Below, piece after piece: positions 23,376 to 36,002 of a stretch of 64,000 bases of DNA; within the stretch, counting starts at the first letter, position 1, and each line of letters opens with the position of its first letter. The notes under the pieces are model-generated. The model did not search any database. It worked only from the letters and a program-made list of their open reading frames with translations, and was not told the DNA's origin. The translations under genes and the position numbers were made by a program. Source of the DNA: Sinonovacula constricta (lineage: Eukaryota; Mollusca; Bivalvia; Cardiida; Solecurtidae); NCBI GenBank assembly GCA_007844125.1, contig CM017567.1, positions 46,717,778 to 46,781,777 of the forward strand. Reading direction: 5' to 3'.

Positions 23376-24147
23376 TGACAGTTATGAGCATTTATTGGGA
23401 AGAGAAATAACTCAATATTTTTTAAATTAAAAGAACTATACGCGTAATCTCCCTTGATATGGAAGGTATTTTCAAAGTACATTGTATATATTTTTAGCAA
23501 TTTTTATTTTTAATTTGCTTCCAAGCACGAAATGCTCAAACACGTCTGTTGCTTATATAATTCCGCTCAACAAATAATCCACTATTTTTGTGCATGTTGC
23601 AGTATGAAGAGTCTTTAATATAAATAAATTGAATAATATTAGATAGATACACATATAAGCAGTACAAAATATTTAGCAAAAAGGGAGATAACCATGTATG
23701 TCTTGAAAGTAAAGTCCCCTTAATTGAAAACAACAAACAAAACAACAAACAAATCAACAACAACAAACAAGCAACTCAAACAATCTGCGCAGTTTGTGAA
23801 AACGGACCCACTTATTAAAAAAAAAATTAATGGGGACAATAATGCAGCAGGCAATTTATTCGAAACTTTTAAAAAAAAACCCGCAAACAACCAAGTATGC
23901 CGATGAAAACAGTTATATTGCAATGACGAAGAAACAACACAAAAAACAACAACAACAAACAAACAACAAAAAAAAACAAACAAAACACACACACATACAC
24001 AAAAAACAGTAAAAAATGTAATAGGTAATAACATAAATTCGCAGCAACTTCGCGGTATGTGTTTCAAGAAAACAAGCGGGACTGCCGAATTTACCAATCT
24101 AGATTGCAATAGTGAAAAGATGTAGCAGACAACAAGGAATAAAGCAA
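23376..24147. other. Poly-A-rich low-complexity DNA
   Basis: Includes an AAC/CAAA-rich stretch at about 23725-24010 that produces meaningless Lys/Gln/Thr ORFs. No gene seen. Confidence 0.6.
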
Positions 24148-24155
24148 GTAGGAGA

Positions 24156-24525
24156 CAGGCGCGTTTCTGCCATTACGCACTTTACGCACGTGCGTAACCT
24201 CCGTTCGAAAAATCGAAAATCTAAAAGTACCAAAAACACTAAGAAGGTCGATGCCTAACCCGGGTTAGGAATGATATGTCTTATTTCCGTAGTTTGTGTG
24301 TTATAAAATCTTATTACCACACCAATCAAGTTGAAAAGGTTTAAAATTATTAAAATTATACACGTCAAGATTTTAGTCGTTCATATTTTGCGTTGAGTTC
24401 CTCGCATGTCCGCATTTTACCTGTTATTCATTAGAAAAGAACTGAATATATTCAAAATTAGTACTTCAAAGGTTATTTCCCGTGTATTTGTGCGTAACTT
24501 CAAAACTGGCCCAGATACGAGCCTG
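24156..24525. mobile_element. hAT-like element with perfect 8-bp target duplication
   Basis: 370 bp. Left end CAGGCGCGTTTCTGCC; right end reverse-complements to CAGGCTCGTATCTGGG. The 8-bp direct repeat GTAGGAGA flanks it exactly (24148-24155, 24526-24533). The interior has the palindromes TTACGCACGTGCGTAA and CCTAACCCGGGTTAGG. Non-coding. The 8-bp duplication and CAG..CTG ends fit hAT. Confidence 0.88.
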
Positions 24526-24579
24526 GTAGGAGATAATCTGGTTTCCAGCATATAAATCTTCTAAGTAAGTAAGTAAAGC

Positions 24580-24797
24580 AAGCGGTTACGTGGGTTTTAA
24601 ATTTAAAAACAGCCATCTCTGCAGCGGGGCTCTGATAGGAAATGTTTGAAATGACGAGTGGTGATTTGTGCTTGACTGCTCACACAAATCTAGGACATCA
24701 ATGAACAGCATTTTGAAGGACCTTTTCAGGTAACAATGACTTATTTGCTTATGTGAGAGAAGAAAGTTTGGTCCAAACTGTTGGATACCACTTTTAA
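24580..24797 (+). mobile_element. MITE-T copy, right half
   Basis: Begins in the family block GCGGTTACGTGGGTTTTAA, passes CAGCCATCTCTGCAGCG and TTTTGAAGGACC, and ends CAAACTGTTGGATACCACTT then TTAA (24794-24797). Confidence 0.85.
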
Positions 24798-25292
24798 AGC
24801 TTGAACAGGTTAAAGCTCCAACAATGAAGTACACATGAACAGTAGATTGAATGAATTAATCTGAATTTGTCTACTCCGCCATTTATTATCTTGCTTTTTT
24901 TTTAATCCGATTTAAGGATGATTCTTTTAAAGCACTCATTGACCGACATTCAGTCTTTCATCTTAAATGGTTATTAATGGCTAAAGTAAATACTTCGACA
25001 TCAGCGGTAAAATGTAAAATCAGTGATGTAATAATATAATTTATTTCCCAAGGGATAAATATATGGTTTATTATCCAGCCTTTGATGTAACTATTAAGAG
25101 CATTTTGCCATTTGGCGAAGACATTTTTGAGGTAGTTCGTTAACATGTTAATTAATAGAGAGGGCATGTTCACAGAAACAAACCCAGAGAATGGAGAGAG
25201 AAAAAACTGATTAAATTATCAAAAGTGATGGGCCTACATGTCTGCGTTGGTGTCTGTTCAACTGTCTTCTTCTCAGCGACATCAACAACTCA

Positions 25293-25392
25293 AATTATAC
25301 TACTACTACAGCTGCTGCTACTACCACGTCCATGGCGTCCCTGCTTTTTCTTTTTCTTCTTCTTCTTCCTCTTCTACTACTACTGCTGTTGT

Positions 25393-25444
<52 letters not shown>

Positions 25445-25692
25445 GCTGCTACTACTACTACTATTATTACTACAACAACTACTACTAACACTACAACTAC
25501 TACTTCTACTACTCCTACTACAACTACTACTGCTACTTCTACTACTACTACAACTACTACTACTACTACCAGTACTACTACTACTACTACCATTACTACT
25601 ACAACTACTACTACTACTATTACTACAGATACTACTACTAACACTACTACTACTACTTCTACTAATATTGCTACAACAACTTCTACTACTAT

Positions 25693-25734
<42 letters not shown>

Positions 25735-25735
25735 A

Positions 25736-25811
<76 letters not shown>

Positions 25812-25842
25812 TTACTACTACTACTACTATTACGATTACTTA

Positions 25843-25873
<31 letters not shown>

Positions 25874-25988
25874 GCTGCTGTTACTATTACTACTACTGCT
25901 ACTACTACTACTACTACTACTGCTGTTACTATTACTACTACTACTACTGCTACCACTACTACTACTACTACTATTACTACTACCAGTA

Positions 25989-26070
<82 letters not shown>

Positions 26071-26150
26071 CGACTACTTCTGCTACTGTTTCTGCTATGA
26101 TTGCATTTGTGCTACTGTTGCTACTTCTTCTACTACTACCACCATAATCA
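25293..26150. repeat. Very long (CTA)n triplet array
   Basis: About 850 bp of CTA/TAC triplets with minor CAA, TTC and TGC variants. Pure runs exceed 80 bp (25700-25800, 25985-26069). Poly-Thr, poly-Leu and poly-Tyr reading frames of up to 322 codons are by-products. Confidence 0.98.
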
Positions 26151-26399
26151 CCACCACATCATCATTACCATCTTCTTCTTCAACATCCTCATATCGTTTT
26201 TTTTAAAGTTTTATTTAAAACAAATTTAAGACTTTCGAACAATTACAGCAAGGATGCAATTAAATTTAGGCTTAATATAAGAAAAAAGTATGGCATTGGT
26301 TGAATATTGTTAAGGTAGAGTGACTGATAAATTATTAAAGTTATTACAATTATTTACATGTTGGGAATTCTGTTCTGAGAAAAACAGATTTGTAGAACC

Positions 26400-26615
26400 C
26401 TGTTTATGTGAGAGACATTAGTGGATAGTCTCCCTTGAATAATCCACACATGCCAATAGGTCCTTTTATGTGGATTACTCAGTTTTTATGATTGTACTCT
26501 TTGGAGTGTATGTTGACTTTTGTGCCTTTCATGCGATACCCAGTTTAACCATAATCAATGAATACTTTCATTTTGTTGTTGTTGTTTTTTAAAATAACAT
26601 ATCTCTATGCATTAT
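26400..26615. mobile_element. Fragment related to the 46.3-47.05 kb TIR element
   Basis: GAGAGACATTAGTGGATAGT, ATGTGGATTACTCAGTTTTT and GGAGTGTATGTTGACTTTTG match 46713-46830 over about 200 bp. Neither terminus is present. Confidence 0.7.
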
Positions 26616-26622
26616 TGTATGA

Positions 26623-26893
26623 CCGGACCTGGTAGCGCAATCGGTAGAGCGTCAGCTCCAGGTACGGTTTTGATCCCGGGTTCGATCCCGGGCCGCGACA
26701 TACCAAAGTCGTTAAAAATGGTGATGGTATAGCTCCCTTGGTAACGTTTAAGGAAATATAAGGGTTGTTCCACGACTGGTTGACCCGGTGTCAGGATAAT
26801 GTGACTGAGTGTGGTATCTTGTCAGGTGTTCACGGCATGCTATACACATTGAAGGCAGCACTATATCTGCTTCAAGTGGACGCCGTCTCCAGA
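26623..26893 (+). mobile_element. SINE-1 copy, complete head (plus strand)
   Basis: Best head of the family: A box in CTGGTAGCGCAATCGG, B box in GGGTTCGATCCCGGGCC (about 26678-26694). Then the body with CACGACTGGTTGACCCGG, GTGTTCACGGCATGC and the end ACGCCGTCTCCA. Only the ATAAACCCAATAAA tail is missing. Confidence 0.9.
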
Positions 26894-27482
26894 TAATATA
26901 ATAAGTTTACGGAAATGAATTCTATTAAACTAAATGTACCACGCCAACATCTGCTACTTCTACTATTTGCCTCGTTTTCCACCAAAAGAAATTAAAGCTA
27001 GCCATCAAAACAAAAATAGTTCTATCACGATATCATAGCAACTGAATCATTTACTAATAGCAACCCATTAATAGCAACATAGTATCAATCATTTTCATTT
27101 TATCCAAATTGACTTAAAATCTGATTAATTGTATTTATTTGTACATAGGACGGCCAAAATTAGGTTAGTCCTCGTTACATAAGATTAATTATGTTTGAGA
27201 GTAATGGCAAACTATTGCGGTCGATGTACAAGTAGTGCTTTGATCGCATCGTGTCCTAAAATAAACAAAAACAGTCGGTCGTTAGTAATTTACAACTCAA
27301 TCAAGTATCCCTGATATAGAAAGCACGCGCGTGTGGGTTTGCCATCTGTATCATTTATTACTGCATGTCGTATCAGAGCGGCTTATATGATTAATTATTT
27401 AAAACGATATAAATAATGAAGAAAAGAAAAAAAAATCTAAAGTAAAATGTTTTCTAAAATACATAAAATTGCCGTAAATTAC
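26894..27482. other. No feature seen
   Basis: AT-rich, no repeat of note. Confidence 0.5.
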
Positions 27483-28386
27483 AAAACCACCACTTTCACC
27501 ACCACCATTGCCACCACCACCATCATTACTACCTCCACCACCATAACCATTACCACCACCACCTCCACCACACCATTACCACTATTACCATTACCACCAC
27601 CACCATTACCACCTCCACCACCATTACCACCACCCCATCAACACCTCCACAGCCATTAACTCCATTATCACCACCACCATTACCACCGCTATTACCTACA
27701 CCACCGTTATTACCACCTCCACCATTACCACCACCACCATTACCACACCTTAACCCCCATTACCACCACCACCGCCACAACCAATTCCACTATGACCACC
27801 ACCCTTACCACCATCAAAATTACCACCATTACCATTACCACCACCATTACCACTATTACAATTACCCCCATCACCATTACCACCACTATTAACACCTCCA
27901 CCATTACCACCACCACCACTATTAACAGCACCATCATTACCACCACCATTACCAACAGCTGCACCATTACCACCACCTTTACCCCCACCATTGCCACCAC
28001 CACCATTACCACCACAATTACCACTAGCTTCACTATTACCACCTCCACCATTACCAACAGCTTCACCATTACCACCACCACCATTACCACCACCATTACC
28101 ACCACAATTACTACCTCCATATTTCCACCACCATCACTACCTCCACCATTAGCACCACCACCCATTACCACCTCCACAATTACCACCACCATTACCACCT
28201 CCACCATTACCTCTACCATTATTACTTCCATTACCACCACTATTACCACCCACTACCATTACCACCACCATTACCTCCACCATTATCACCACCACCATTA
28301 CCTCCACCACTACCACCAGCTTCACCATTACCACCACCACTAGCACCACCAATATCACCACCACCACCATTACCGTTACCAGCAAT
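27483..28386. repeat. (CCACCATTA)n degenerate array, G-poor plus strand
   Basis: About 900 bp of CCACCATTACCA-like units, with CTCCACC and CAGCTTCACC variants recurring (for example 28023-28070 and 28316-28340), which shows a higher-order structure. Almost no G on the plus strand. Confidence 0.95.
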
Positions 28387-28839
28387 CTCGTCCACCAAGC
28401 CCATATTTTGTGGTCTGAAAGCCACGTGACCTCTGACATTTGAGGATTGCTAATAATAGTATGAAAATGTTTGGGCTTCGATGTACATACCTGGCGTTCC
28501 TTAATTGGTCTTCAGACAAGATGTTATAACATTGTTATCAAAATAAGAACGCGGGTCTGGGTATAACACTTTAATTACATAATATCTTCCATGTAGTAAC
28601 GTGGGAATAGAATTAAAACAACTCATATTTTATACGAACGACATAATAATGTGCCCTTCAGAAATACAAACATATTGCTGTCTGTCAAACCAAGCTGTCA
28701 AAACTGACACGATTGCTATAGTTTGTTCCCTAATTGATATTGACAAGGTATATTTAAGGGGATAGTGTCACGTGATTTTATGTCTGTCTTTGCATCCAGT
28801 AGTAGACCGTTAAGACACATCGCCGACGAAGGCGTGAAA

Positions 28840-29290
28840 AAGGTAATAAATTTGGTAATCGATAGTTTGCCTATGTTTAATAGACGTACCAATATCTAAC
28901 CCTGTTCTGAAGAATTTGTGCATATTTCCTGCATAAACTTATATCGTCGCTTAAGTAAAGGCTGTTATTAACGTTATGTCAATTGAAAGACTATCAAATT
29001 CGTGAAATATATCGCTTTAAATGTCCATTATTTATGTATATTATATATCTGATTACCCGGATGATCATGCAAGGTGATCCTAAGTAAGTAGTCACGTGGT
29101 TTTCTTAGCTTAAAAATATCTAACCGCGCAGCGTGACTCGGATAGGAAATACAGTTTTGTAATTAAGTGGAGTGTAATGCTTTCCTTTTCACATGGATGT
29201 AGGGCACCTTAAATAGCATTTCGCGGGATCAATTCTTTCTTTGGTTGCATAAGAGAAGTAAATGGTCAAATTGCCGGATAACGCCTTTAA
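28840..29290 (+). mobile_element. MITE-T copy, diverged
   Basis: Left terminus only weakly kept (GGTAATCGATAGTTTGCC). The interior has GATTACCCGGATGATCATGC, AGTCACGTGGTTTTCTTAG and CAGCGTGACTCGGATAGG. The right end CAAATTGCCGGATAACGCCT carries TTAA at 29287-29290. Confidence 0.8.
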
Positions 29291-30960
29291 AATACCATTC
29301 TTCCTTGGTGTTTCTTAAAAGAGTTGTTTATTAGTTGTTAGAAGAATTTGATTGGGTGTGTTATCATATGTTTTCATGGCACACTATCAAAGAGACGACA
29401 GCACTGCTTCTGTTTGAGTGCGTCCTGTTCCCACACGCCTTTTCTTTTCTGGATGGACTGTTAACCAGTCAAAGAAGAACATCACCATAAAATATCATCA
29501 TCAACAACAACAAATATTAACGCAAGACCTTAAGGTTACACGGCACTTAATGAATTTGTTCTTTACTCTGTAGTAAATGCCACAACTTTTGAAGCAATTT
29601 AACAGCTAACCGTTTTAATAGGAACCCCAAAACTATATGTTTTGAGAGAGACCATTGTCTAATTATCAGGGCCTCTGCGAAGGAAAGTTGTGTGTCGCGA
29701 AGACGGTTTTTCTTTCCCTGAAAACATACACCGTATTTTTCTCATAGTGTACCCGCAGATTTTCAATGAAATGATCAATTCCGGTCGAAATTGGTCAGTT
29801 TCTTATTTTGTATTTATTATTTATTTTTATTTTTAGTTATATATTTTCATAACTTTACAATACTTCAGCTTTGTTTTGCACCATATTGCACGAGATTATC
29901 ATAATTATAGCAAATACAACAACAAAACCAGAAAATTTACCATATAATATAAAAACAACAACACAGGAATACTTCTTCCGGTGCACACTTACGCTTACTC
30001 CCCCTAAAGGTAATATGTAACAACGCTACAAATAACGACCACATCAATAACGACAGCGACGATTATATCAACGTCAAATCAATATCATACACCCTTGTAA
30101 AAATATTATGAACCCTCCAATCTTGTGATACGTGGATTGATAGTCGCTGATAATTGTTAGAAATATTTCTCAGGCAAAAGCTGGCATTCATAAAATGTAT
30201 AAATACGCATGGCTATTTGCTGTAAATCATTATTCGTACGGACGTGGAATGTTGAGTAAGGCGTTGATTATGAATATTTTACATTCCTTTATGACTGCAG
30301 ATACACATTTCTATCATAAGCCGACAACATGAGATGGAAAGTTGCTCAATATATCCTATGAATTTCATTAGTTTCAATTTTTATTCACTTTCTCACGTAA
30401 TCATCTTGCCTTGCGTGCCTGATAGCACGACACGCACAAATGACCTGTCCATTTTACATCGCATGCTATGCGAAATAATATATCACATAATCTATATTAC
30501 ATAAGCATATTGATGTATTCGCACTTTATATTCTCTAGTGAGTCGACTTGGCAGATACCGAGAATGTATCATTGTTGTTTAACATAAGATTTCAATGACT
30601 GAAATTGTGTACTTGTTTAAGTCTGCGCATCGTTTATTAATGATCCGTGGAATTATCGAAACCAAAGTTGTTGGCAAAAAAAAAAAAAAAATACAAAAAA
30701 TACAAAAAACAACAACACCCCCCAAAACGAATATTTATCGGTATCGGGTTGACTTAACTTACATCATGAGGGAATCGCCTATTCGTTAATGCAAGAAACC
30801 TGACGCTAGGTTTAGAAAATGGTTATCAAACTGCCGCAGAAACGATTTCAACATATTACACTTTTATCACCATGAGATCCACTGATTTTCAACATGATAA
30901 CACCATAAGACGCTTGTTCAAATATGTGAGACGCTACTGTGAGCAGTCACATTGCACACA
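29291..30960. other. No feature supported
   Basis: About 1.7 kb of AT-rich DNA with poly-A near 30678 and a few (CAA) runs. I see no exon, terminal repeat or pol III box that can be defended. Confidence 0.45.
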
Positions 30961-30964
30961 CCTC

Positions 30965-31008
30965 TCACTACCCCCACCACCATCACCATCACCGACATTA
31001 CCACCAAT

Positions 31009-31073
<65 letters not shown>

Positions 31074-31157
31074 TATCAGAACCAGAGTCGTCATCATCCT
31101 CCCTCCCTCATCACCATCAGCAGCATCTTCATCATCATCATCATTACATCATCGTCA

Positions 31158-31222
<65 letters not shown>

Positions 31223-31510
31223 CCGTCGACGTCGTCGTCGTCTTCCTCCTCCTCCTCATCATCATCATCATTATTATCAGCAACAAGACCATCGCGATCA
31301 CCATCACCACAATCACTATTATTACCACAACTACCATTACCACTACCATAATAACCACCACCATCATCACCACAACCATCACCACCACCACCACCATCAC
31401 CATTATCACTACTATCACCACTACCATCTTCACCCCGCAACCACTATTATCACCACCACCATCATCACCATCACCACTACCAGCATCACTACAGCACCAT
31501 CATTAACACC
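30965..31510. repeat. (ATC)n / (ACC)n array, G-poor plus strand
   Basis: Pure ATC runs at about 31009-31075 and 31155-31221, then degenerate ACC/ATC triplets to 31510. Gives false poly-Ser, poly-His, poly-Ile and, on the other strand, poly-Asp ORFs. Confidence 0.97.
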
Positions 31511-32338
31511 AGTAGCATCACCACCACGACTCTTACCAATTATTACCATAACAATCAATATAACCGATACCATACAATCCCACACCTTTTCTATTATTCA
31601 ACCCCTTCTTTATCATTTTTTAAGCAATAGATAAGAAACAGCATACTATACTAAATTACTAATTAAAAAAAATCTGAGTCCACGATACAATAATCAATAT
31701 CTCTAAAATTAAATCCACCGTATTTACAATAAAGATTTTTCATTATTGTCTTCAAATAATCCTACGACATATCTGTACTAAGATATTGATTGCCATTACC
31801 AACCCACATCAAGCCACATCTGTGAATTCCAAATAGAAAACATTTTTTGTTGTTGCTCAGAACGAAACTATCCCAGACAGGTCAACCTGAGCCTGCGAGA
31901 GATAGTCTTGATTTTGCTACAGTGCAACACTGTATATAATACCATATACAAAGCAGCAAATTTCTTGACATCGCCTGTTTATTTGATATCCCTTTAAAGG
32001 GAGACAACTGTCATTTTTGAATTAAAGTCTTCCGATATTTCACATAAATTAATTAAATTAAGACCAAGTGGTCGTATTTGATTTTACTTACATACATCTG
32101 TTAACGGCTGCAAGGATGTTAAACAATTATGAGTTATGAATTTTATATGACATCTGATCACCAAATTATAGTTCAAAACGATGTTCACCGAAGTTTTAGT
32201 AAGCCTGGGAGAATCAATAGCACCGTAGAACTCTTTAGCTTTTTTTCTCTCTATTTTAAGCTACCATATTTGAAACTCGACAGGCTAGAATAGCTCCGAA
32301 CTAAAATAAACATGATCTATATACAAGGGACGCAATAC
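31511..32338. other. No feature seen
   Basis: AT-rich, unique-looking. Confidence 0.45.
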
Positions 32339-32767
32339 TTAAAGGGTGATAGCCGACAGTTTGGAACAGATTTCTATCAAATGTTAATTAACAGTCAAGC
32401 ATAAATCCACACTCGACATTGCAAACCCTATCTGAGCCACGCTGAAGAGATAGCTATCTTAAACTAAGAAAACCACGTGACAACTTTGTGATCATGTTAT
32501 ATCACCATACGGGTAGTTCGCTCTGACCTTGATGTCTATATTTCTGCTGATATTACTATCATGCTTATTTATAAATTTGTAAAGAATTAACATTTAGAGC
32601 GATTTATTTCATGATATGTACTGACTAACAATATAGGTAGAGTTTAAATCCGTCTTAACTTAGACGAAAGTATAAGTTTATGCAGAAATTATGCCCATAT
32701 TCTCCATAACCGTTAAGATATTGTTACATGAAATTGATATAGGCAAACTGTCGAATACTGCCTTTAA
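32339..32767 (-). mobile_element. MITE-T copy, minus orientation
   Basis: TTAA (32339-32342) then AGGGTGATAGCCGACAGTTT; right end GCAAACTGTCGAATACTGCC then TTAA (32764-32767). The interior is reversed relative to copy 2. 429 bp. Confidence 0.9.
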
Positions 32768-33139
32768 ATAAACAATAAATAGGAGGTACGGGTCTTATAT
32801 GAATGCATCATATGTTATAATAAAATGCGAACAGGACGCTGTAAACTTACAGTCTGCATGTCTGTGTGGGTCATGTTTTGTTTTGTAGGCTATATGATGA
32901 TATGTCATGTTTATATCATAAAGAATAATTAAACATGTTGTGTCACTTAGGCAAATAAACATGCTTTAAGCGATATTATGGGATGACCCACAATCGCCGT
33001 TTAAATACAAAAACAAAAACAGACCGGTACGATTTATGTTTTATATTTACATAACCTTAAATTGTGGGTTATCATTGCTGTAATTCTGACGTGTCTGTCA
33101 TCATCTTTTGATTCATCATCATCACAAGGATACGCGATC

Positions 33140-33698
33140 TATAACAGCCAAATAATTTGTAATGTAGAGCAGTGCTCACCAAATGTAACAGCCATATAAT
33201 CTCATAACGTAAGGAAGTGCTCACCAGATATAACGGCCAAATAATCTCATAACGCAAGGCAGTGCTCACCAGATGTAACGGCCAAAAAATCGCGTAACGT
33301 AAGGTAGTGCTCACTAGATGTAACGGCCAAATAATCTCGTAACGTAAGGAAGTGCTCACTAGATGTAACGGCCAAATAATCTCTTAACGTAAGGTAGTGC
33401 TCACTAGATGTAACGGCCAAATAATCTCGTAACGTAAGGTAGTGCTCACTAGATGTAACGGCCAAATAATCTCGTAACGTAAGGTAATGCTCACTAGATG
33501 TAACGGCCAAATAATCTCGTAACGTAAGCTAGTGCTTACCAGATGTAACGGCTAAATCATCTCTTAACGTAATGTAGTGCTCACCAGATGTAACAGACAA
33601 ATAATCTCGTAACGTAAGGTAATGCTCACTAGATGTAACGGCCAAATAATCTCTTAACGTAAGGTAGTGCTCACTAGCTGAAACAGCTAAATAATTGT
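33140..33698. repeat. 45-bp minisatellite, about 12 copies
   Basis: Tandem units with period 45 (AGTGCTCAC at 33171, 33216, 33261 and so on). The core is TAACGGCCAAATAATCTCGT plus AACGTAAGGTAGTGCTCACT. Units are about 90% alike and diverge at the edges. As 45 is divisible by 3, minus-strand frames stay open and repeat a 15-residue word (LRDYLAVTSSEHYLT). Single-base changes are not biased to third positions in any obvious way, so coding is not supported. Confidence 0.95.
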
Positions 33699-35544
33699 AA
33701 AGGAAAAAAACTGATGATGCTTTAGTGTAATAGACCTGTTTTCATTACGAGCAGCCCGCAGTCCATCAATTAAATAATATAACCATGTTTAAATTTTGAT
33801 AAAATTGTTGCAGGTGTATATTTTAGGTTTGCAATAAAAATGACAATCATAATGCAACTATCCTGCCATTTATTTCTTCTCTGTCGAAACTAAATGTTGA
33901 GCGGGTTTAGCTATGATGTGATCTTGGCGGCTTCTCTATTTATCTTTCAAGAAAACAAAGAGTTTCATTCTTTCGTCTTTATTTGTATCAAATGCACTTA
34001 ATGCAACTCATCGCACACGCTCACAGTGATTGGGGTATTGTGTTTATAACATAGAATTTTAAATATTTACGAAAGTAGTTTATACTAAGTTTATAGTTCT
34101 CTGCAGTATGCATTTGCATTATTCTGCCTTTTTTTTGAAAAGCTATATACTCTACTTCTACAACGAATACAAATGAAATATAATATTTCCCAGATACATT
34201 CTTATTCGGTATAAAGTAGCATCGACCTTTCTTTGACTAATCGCCCAAAATTTGAGAACTATTTGATCAGTTGCAAATTTCTTTTTTTTGCTTTTAGAAT
34301 TTACTTTTTTCAAAGTGTTTCATACCTATTTGTCCGTCGAAATGTCTCGAAGAACATAACACAATTCACTGCGTGATTCGTTTGCGGACTATTATTTTTA
34401 CAACGCTGTGCTGCTGTTTAGTCTTATCCATCAAAATTCAAAAACCTTTAAATTAACTACCTTTGTACGAATTTGCTATGGACTGCATTCTGCGCTGACG
34501 TCGCTTTGTATAAAATGTTATTTGTTACACGTGCATGTTTATTATATCATTTTATTGGATATTTTCACATTCATTTTATTTGACTTATGTCAGATATAAA
34601 AAAAATATACGACTTTGTGGGGTAACCTCGTCCACCAGTAAAAACCGAGGTATTCCGAAGGTTGCCAAACCTTCGTACGAACCTGTATTTACAATTATAC
34701 AAAATATGTTACCTATTCCTCACATAGACGCTCATTAATAAACATAAACCAACAACAATTCTTAATTGATTTCAATTATTGTTACTTACCGGTGTCTTCA
34801 TCTGAAGTAAATATGTGGCGAAGGAACTGATTTGTCAAGTATTTTCGTTGTTGTATGCTCCACCTTTGAAAACAATAAACAAATACAAATTAATCTAAAG
34901 GTGTTGCACATTTTCATTTTTATATTTACTTTAGAGCTTAACACCTGAAACTGTCCAAATGACAATCTTTGTTTCCGGCGCGACAGAATGTATTTTTGTG
35001 TAGTTCTATAATTGTATGTTAAACTATAGGCATACTGTTAAAATTCTGCAACAGAACAAAATCATCAAATATTTACATTAATTTACATTAGTCAGTCTAG
35101 CCTGCAAAAGTGATGGCATTAAAAGTCGCAAAACTCACTGAAATATGAATAAATAAGTGGACTGCCTCGCGCAATAACACAGCAATCCAATCTTCTCCGG
35201 AGAAACGTTCGTTGTACGTGCGCTGTAACAAGCATAGAACAGTAGGAGCCTACATTTCTATTGTCTTGACCTTTTACTATTTGATAAATGTCAACTATAT
35301 TTAAATATGAAAATAAGCAAAAGTCCGAAAAGGAAATTATTATTTCGAACTATGTCGAATTAAAAAATAAGAGGAGAGTCGATTCTTTGAACACAAAAAG
35401 TAAACATACGTTGTATAGTTTATCTCTTGTTGCCACTGTGGCGTGTGATTTCAAGGTGAAACCATGCCACAGGTCGTGCTTTTTCGAAACAGTGCTTGTA
35501 ACGCGTTGATTAGCTCTGAAGAAATGCATTTGTATGAGAGCGAT
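33699..35544. other. No feature supported
   Basis: About 1.8 kb of AT-rich DNA. No exon, terminal repeat or tRNA-like head recognised. Confidence 0.45.
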
Positions 35545-36002
35545 CAGGGGCGTGCCTGCCGTTACGCACTTACGCACGTGCGTACCGTGGCTTCCAGAAA
35601 TTGAAAATATTAAAACGTCAAAAAGCGAATAAAAATCGTCGCCTAACCCGGGTTAGGCACTACCTGCAAGATCTAGTGGTTTTCATCATTCATTATTACA
35701 AATGTCTAACTTACACCCATCTTTTTCTTGTTTGACTATATACATATATAGTCTTAATTTTACTACTATTACTTGTTTTCAGGAAAAAATGTTTTGTATA
35801 CATTATGAAGCGTTATAAAGACATCTGAAAAAGTATGACGTATTTTCTATTTCAAATGATAACTATTGACATTTTTTATGTTTAAAATCGACCCAAAATG
35901 CACCTACGGCGTTATGTAGTAAAATTTTTTTTTTCCGGGGGAGCATGCTGGACCCCCCTAGCAGGAGTGCGTATACACAAGAGTCGTCTAGGCACGTCGC
36001 TG
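35545..36002. mobile_element. hAT-like element (relative of 24156)
   Basis: 458 bp. Left end CAGGGGCGTGCCTGCC; right end reverse-complements to CAGCGACGTGCCTAGAC. Flanked by the 5-bp repeat GCGAT. The interior shares TTACGCACTTACGCACGTG and the palindrome CCTAACCCGGGTTAGG with the 24156 element, so the two are one family with diverged ends. Confidence 0.78.

Noticed and set aside
25238..26206. 322-codon plus-strand ORF (poly-Thr/Tyr) and overlapping poly-Leu ORF
   Set aside because: Pure translation of the CTA triplet array; every frame is open because the repeat lacks stop codons.
26623..26700. tRNA gene
   Set aside because: A and B boxes are present, but no acceptor-stem pairing could be followed, and the same head is attached to a 270-bp body in several copies; it is a SINE head. 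The same reasoning applies at 63597, 8238 and 55820.
27447..28439. Several Thr-rich and Val/Met-rich ORFs of 60-183 codons
   Set aside because: Frames of the CCACCATTA array on both strands.
30872..31634. Poly-Ser, poly-His, poly-Ile and poly-Asp ORFs up to 231 codons
   Set aside because: Frames of the ATC array; no conserved flanking protein sequence.
33140..33698. CRISPR-like array
   Set aside because: Units are contiguous direct repeats without unique spacers, in a eukaryotic genome; it is a minisatellite. The same applies to the 54-bp and 17-bp arrays.
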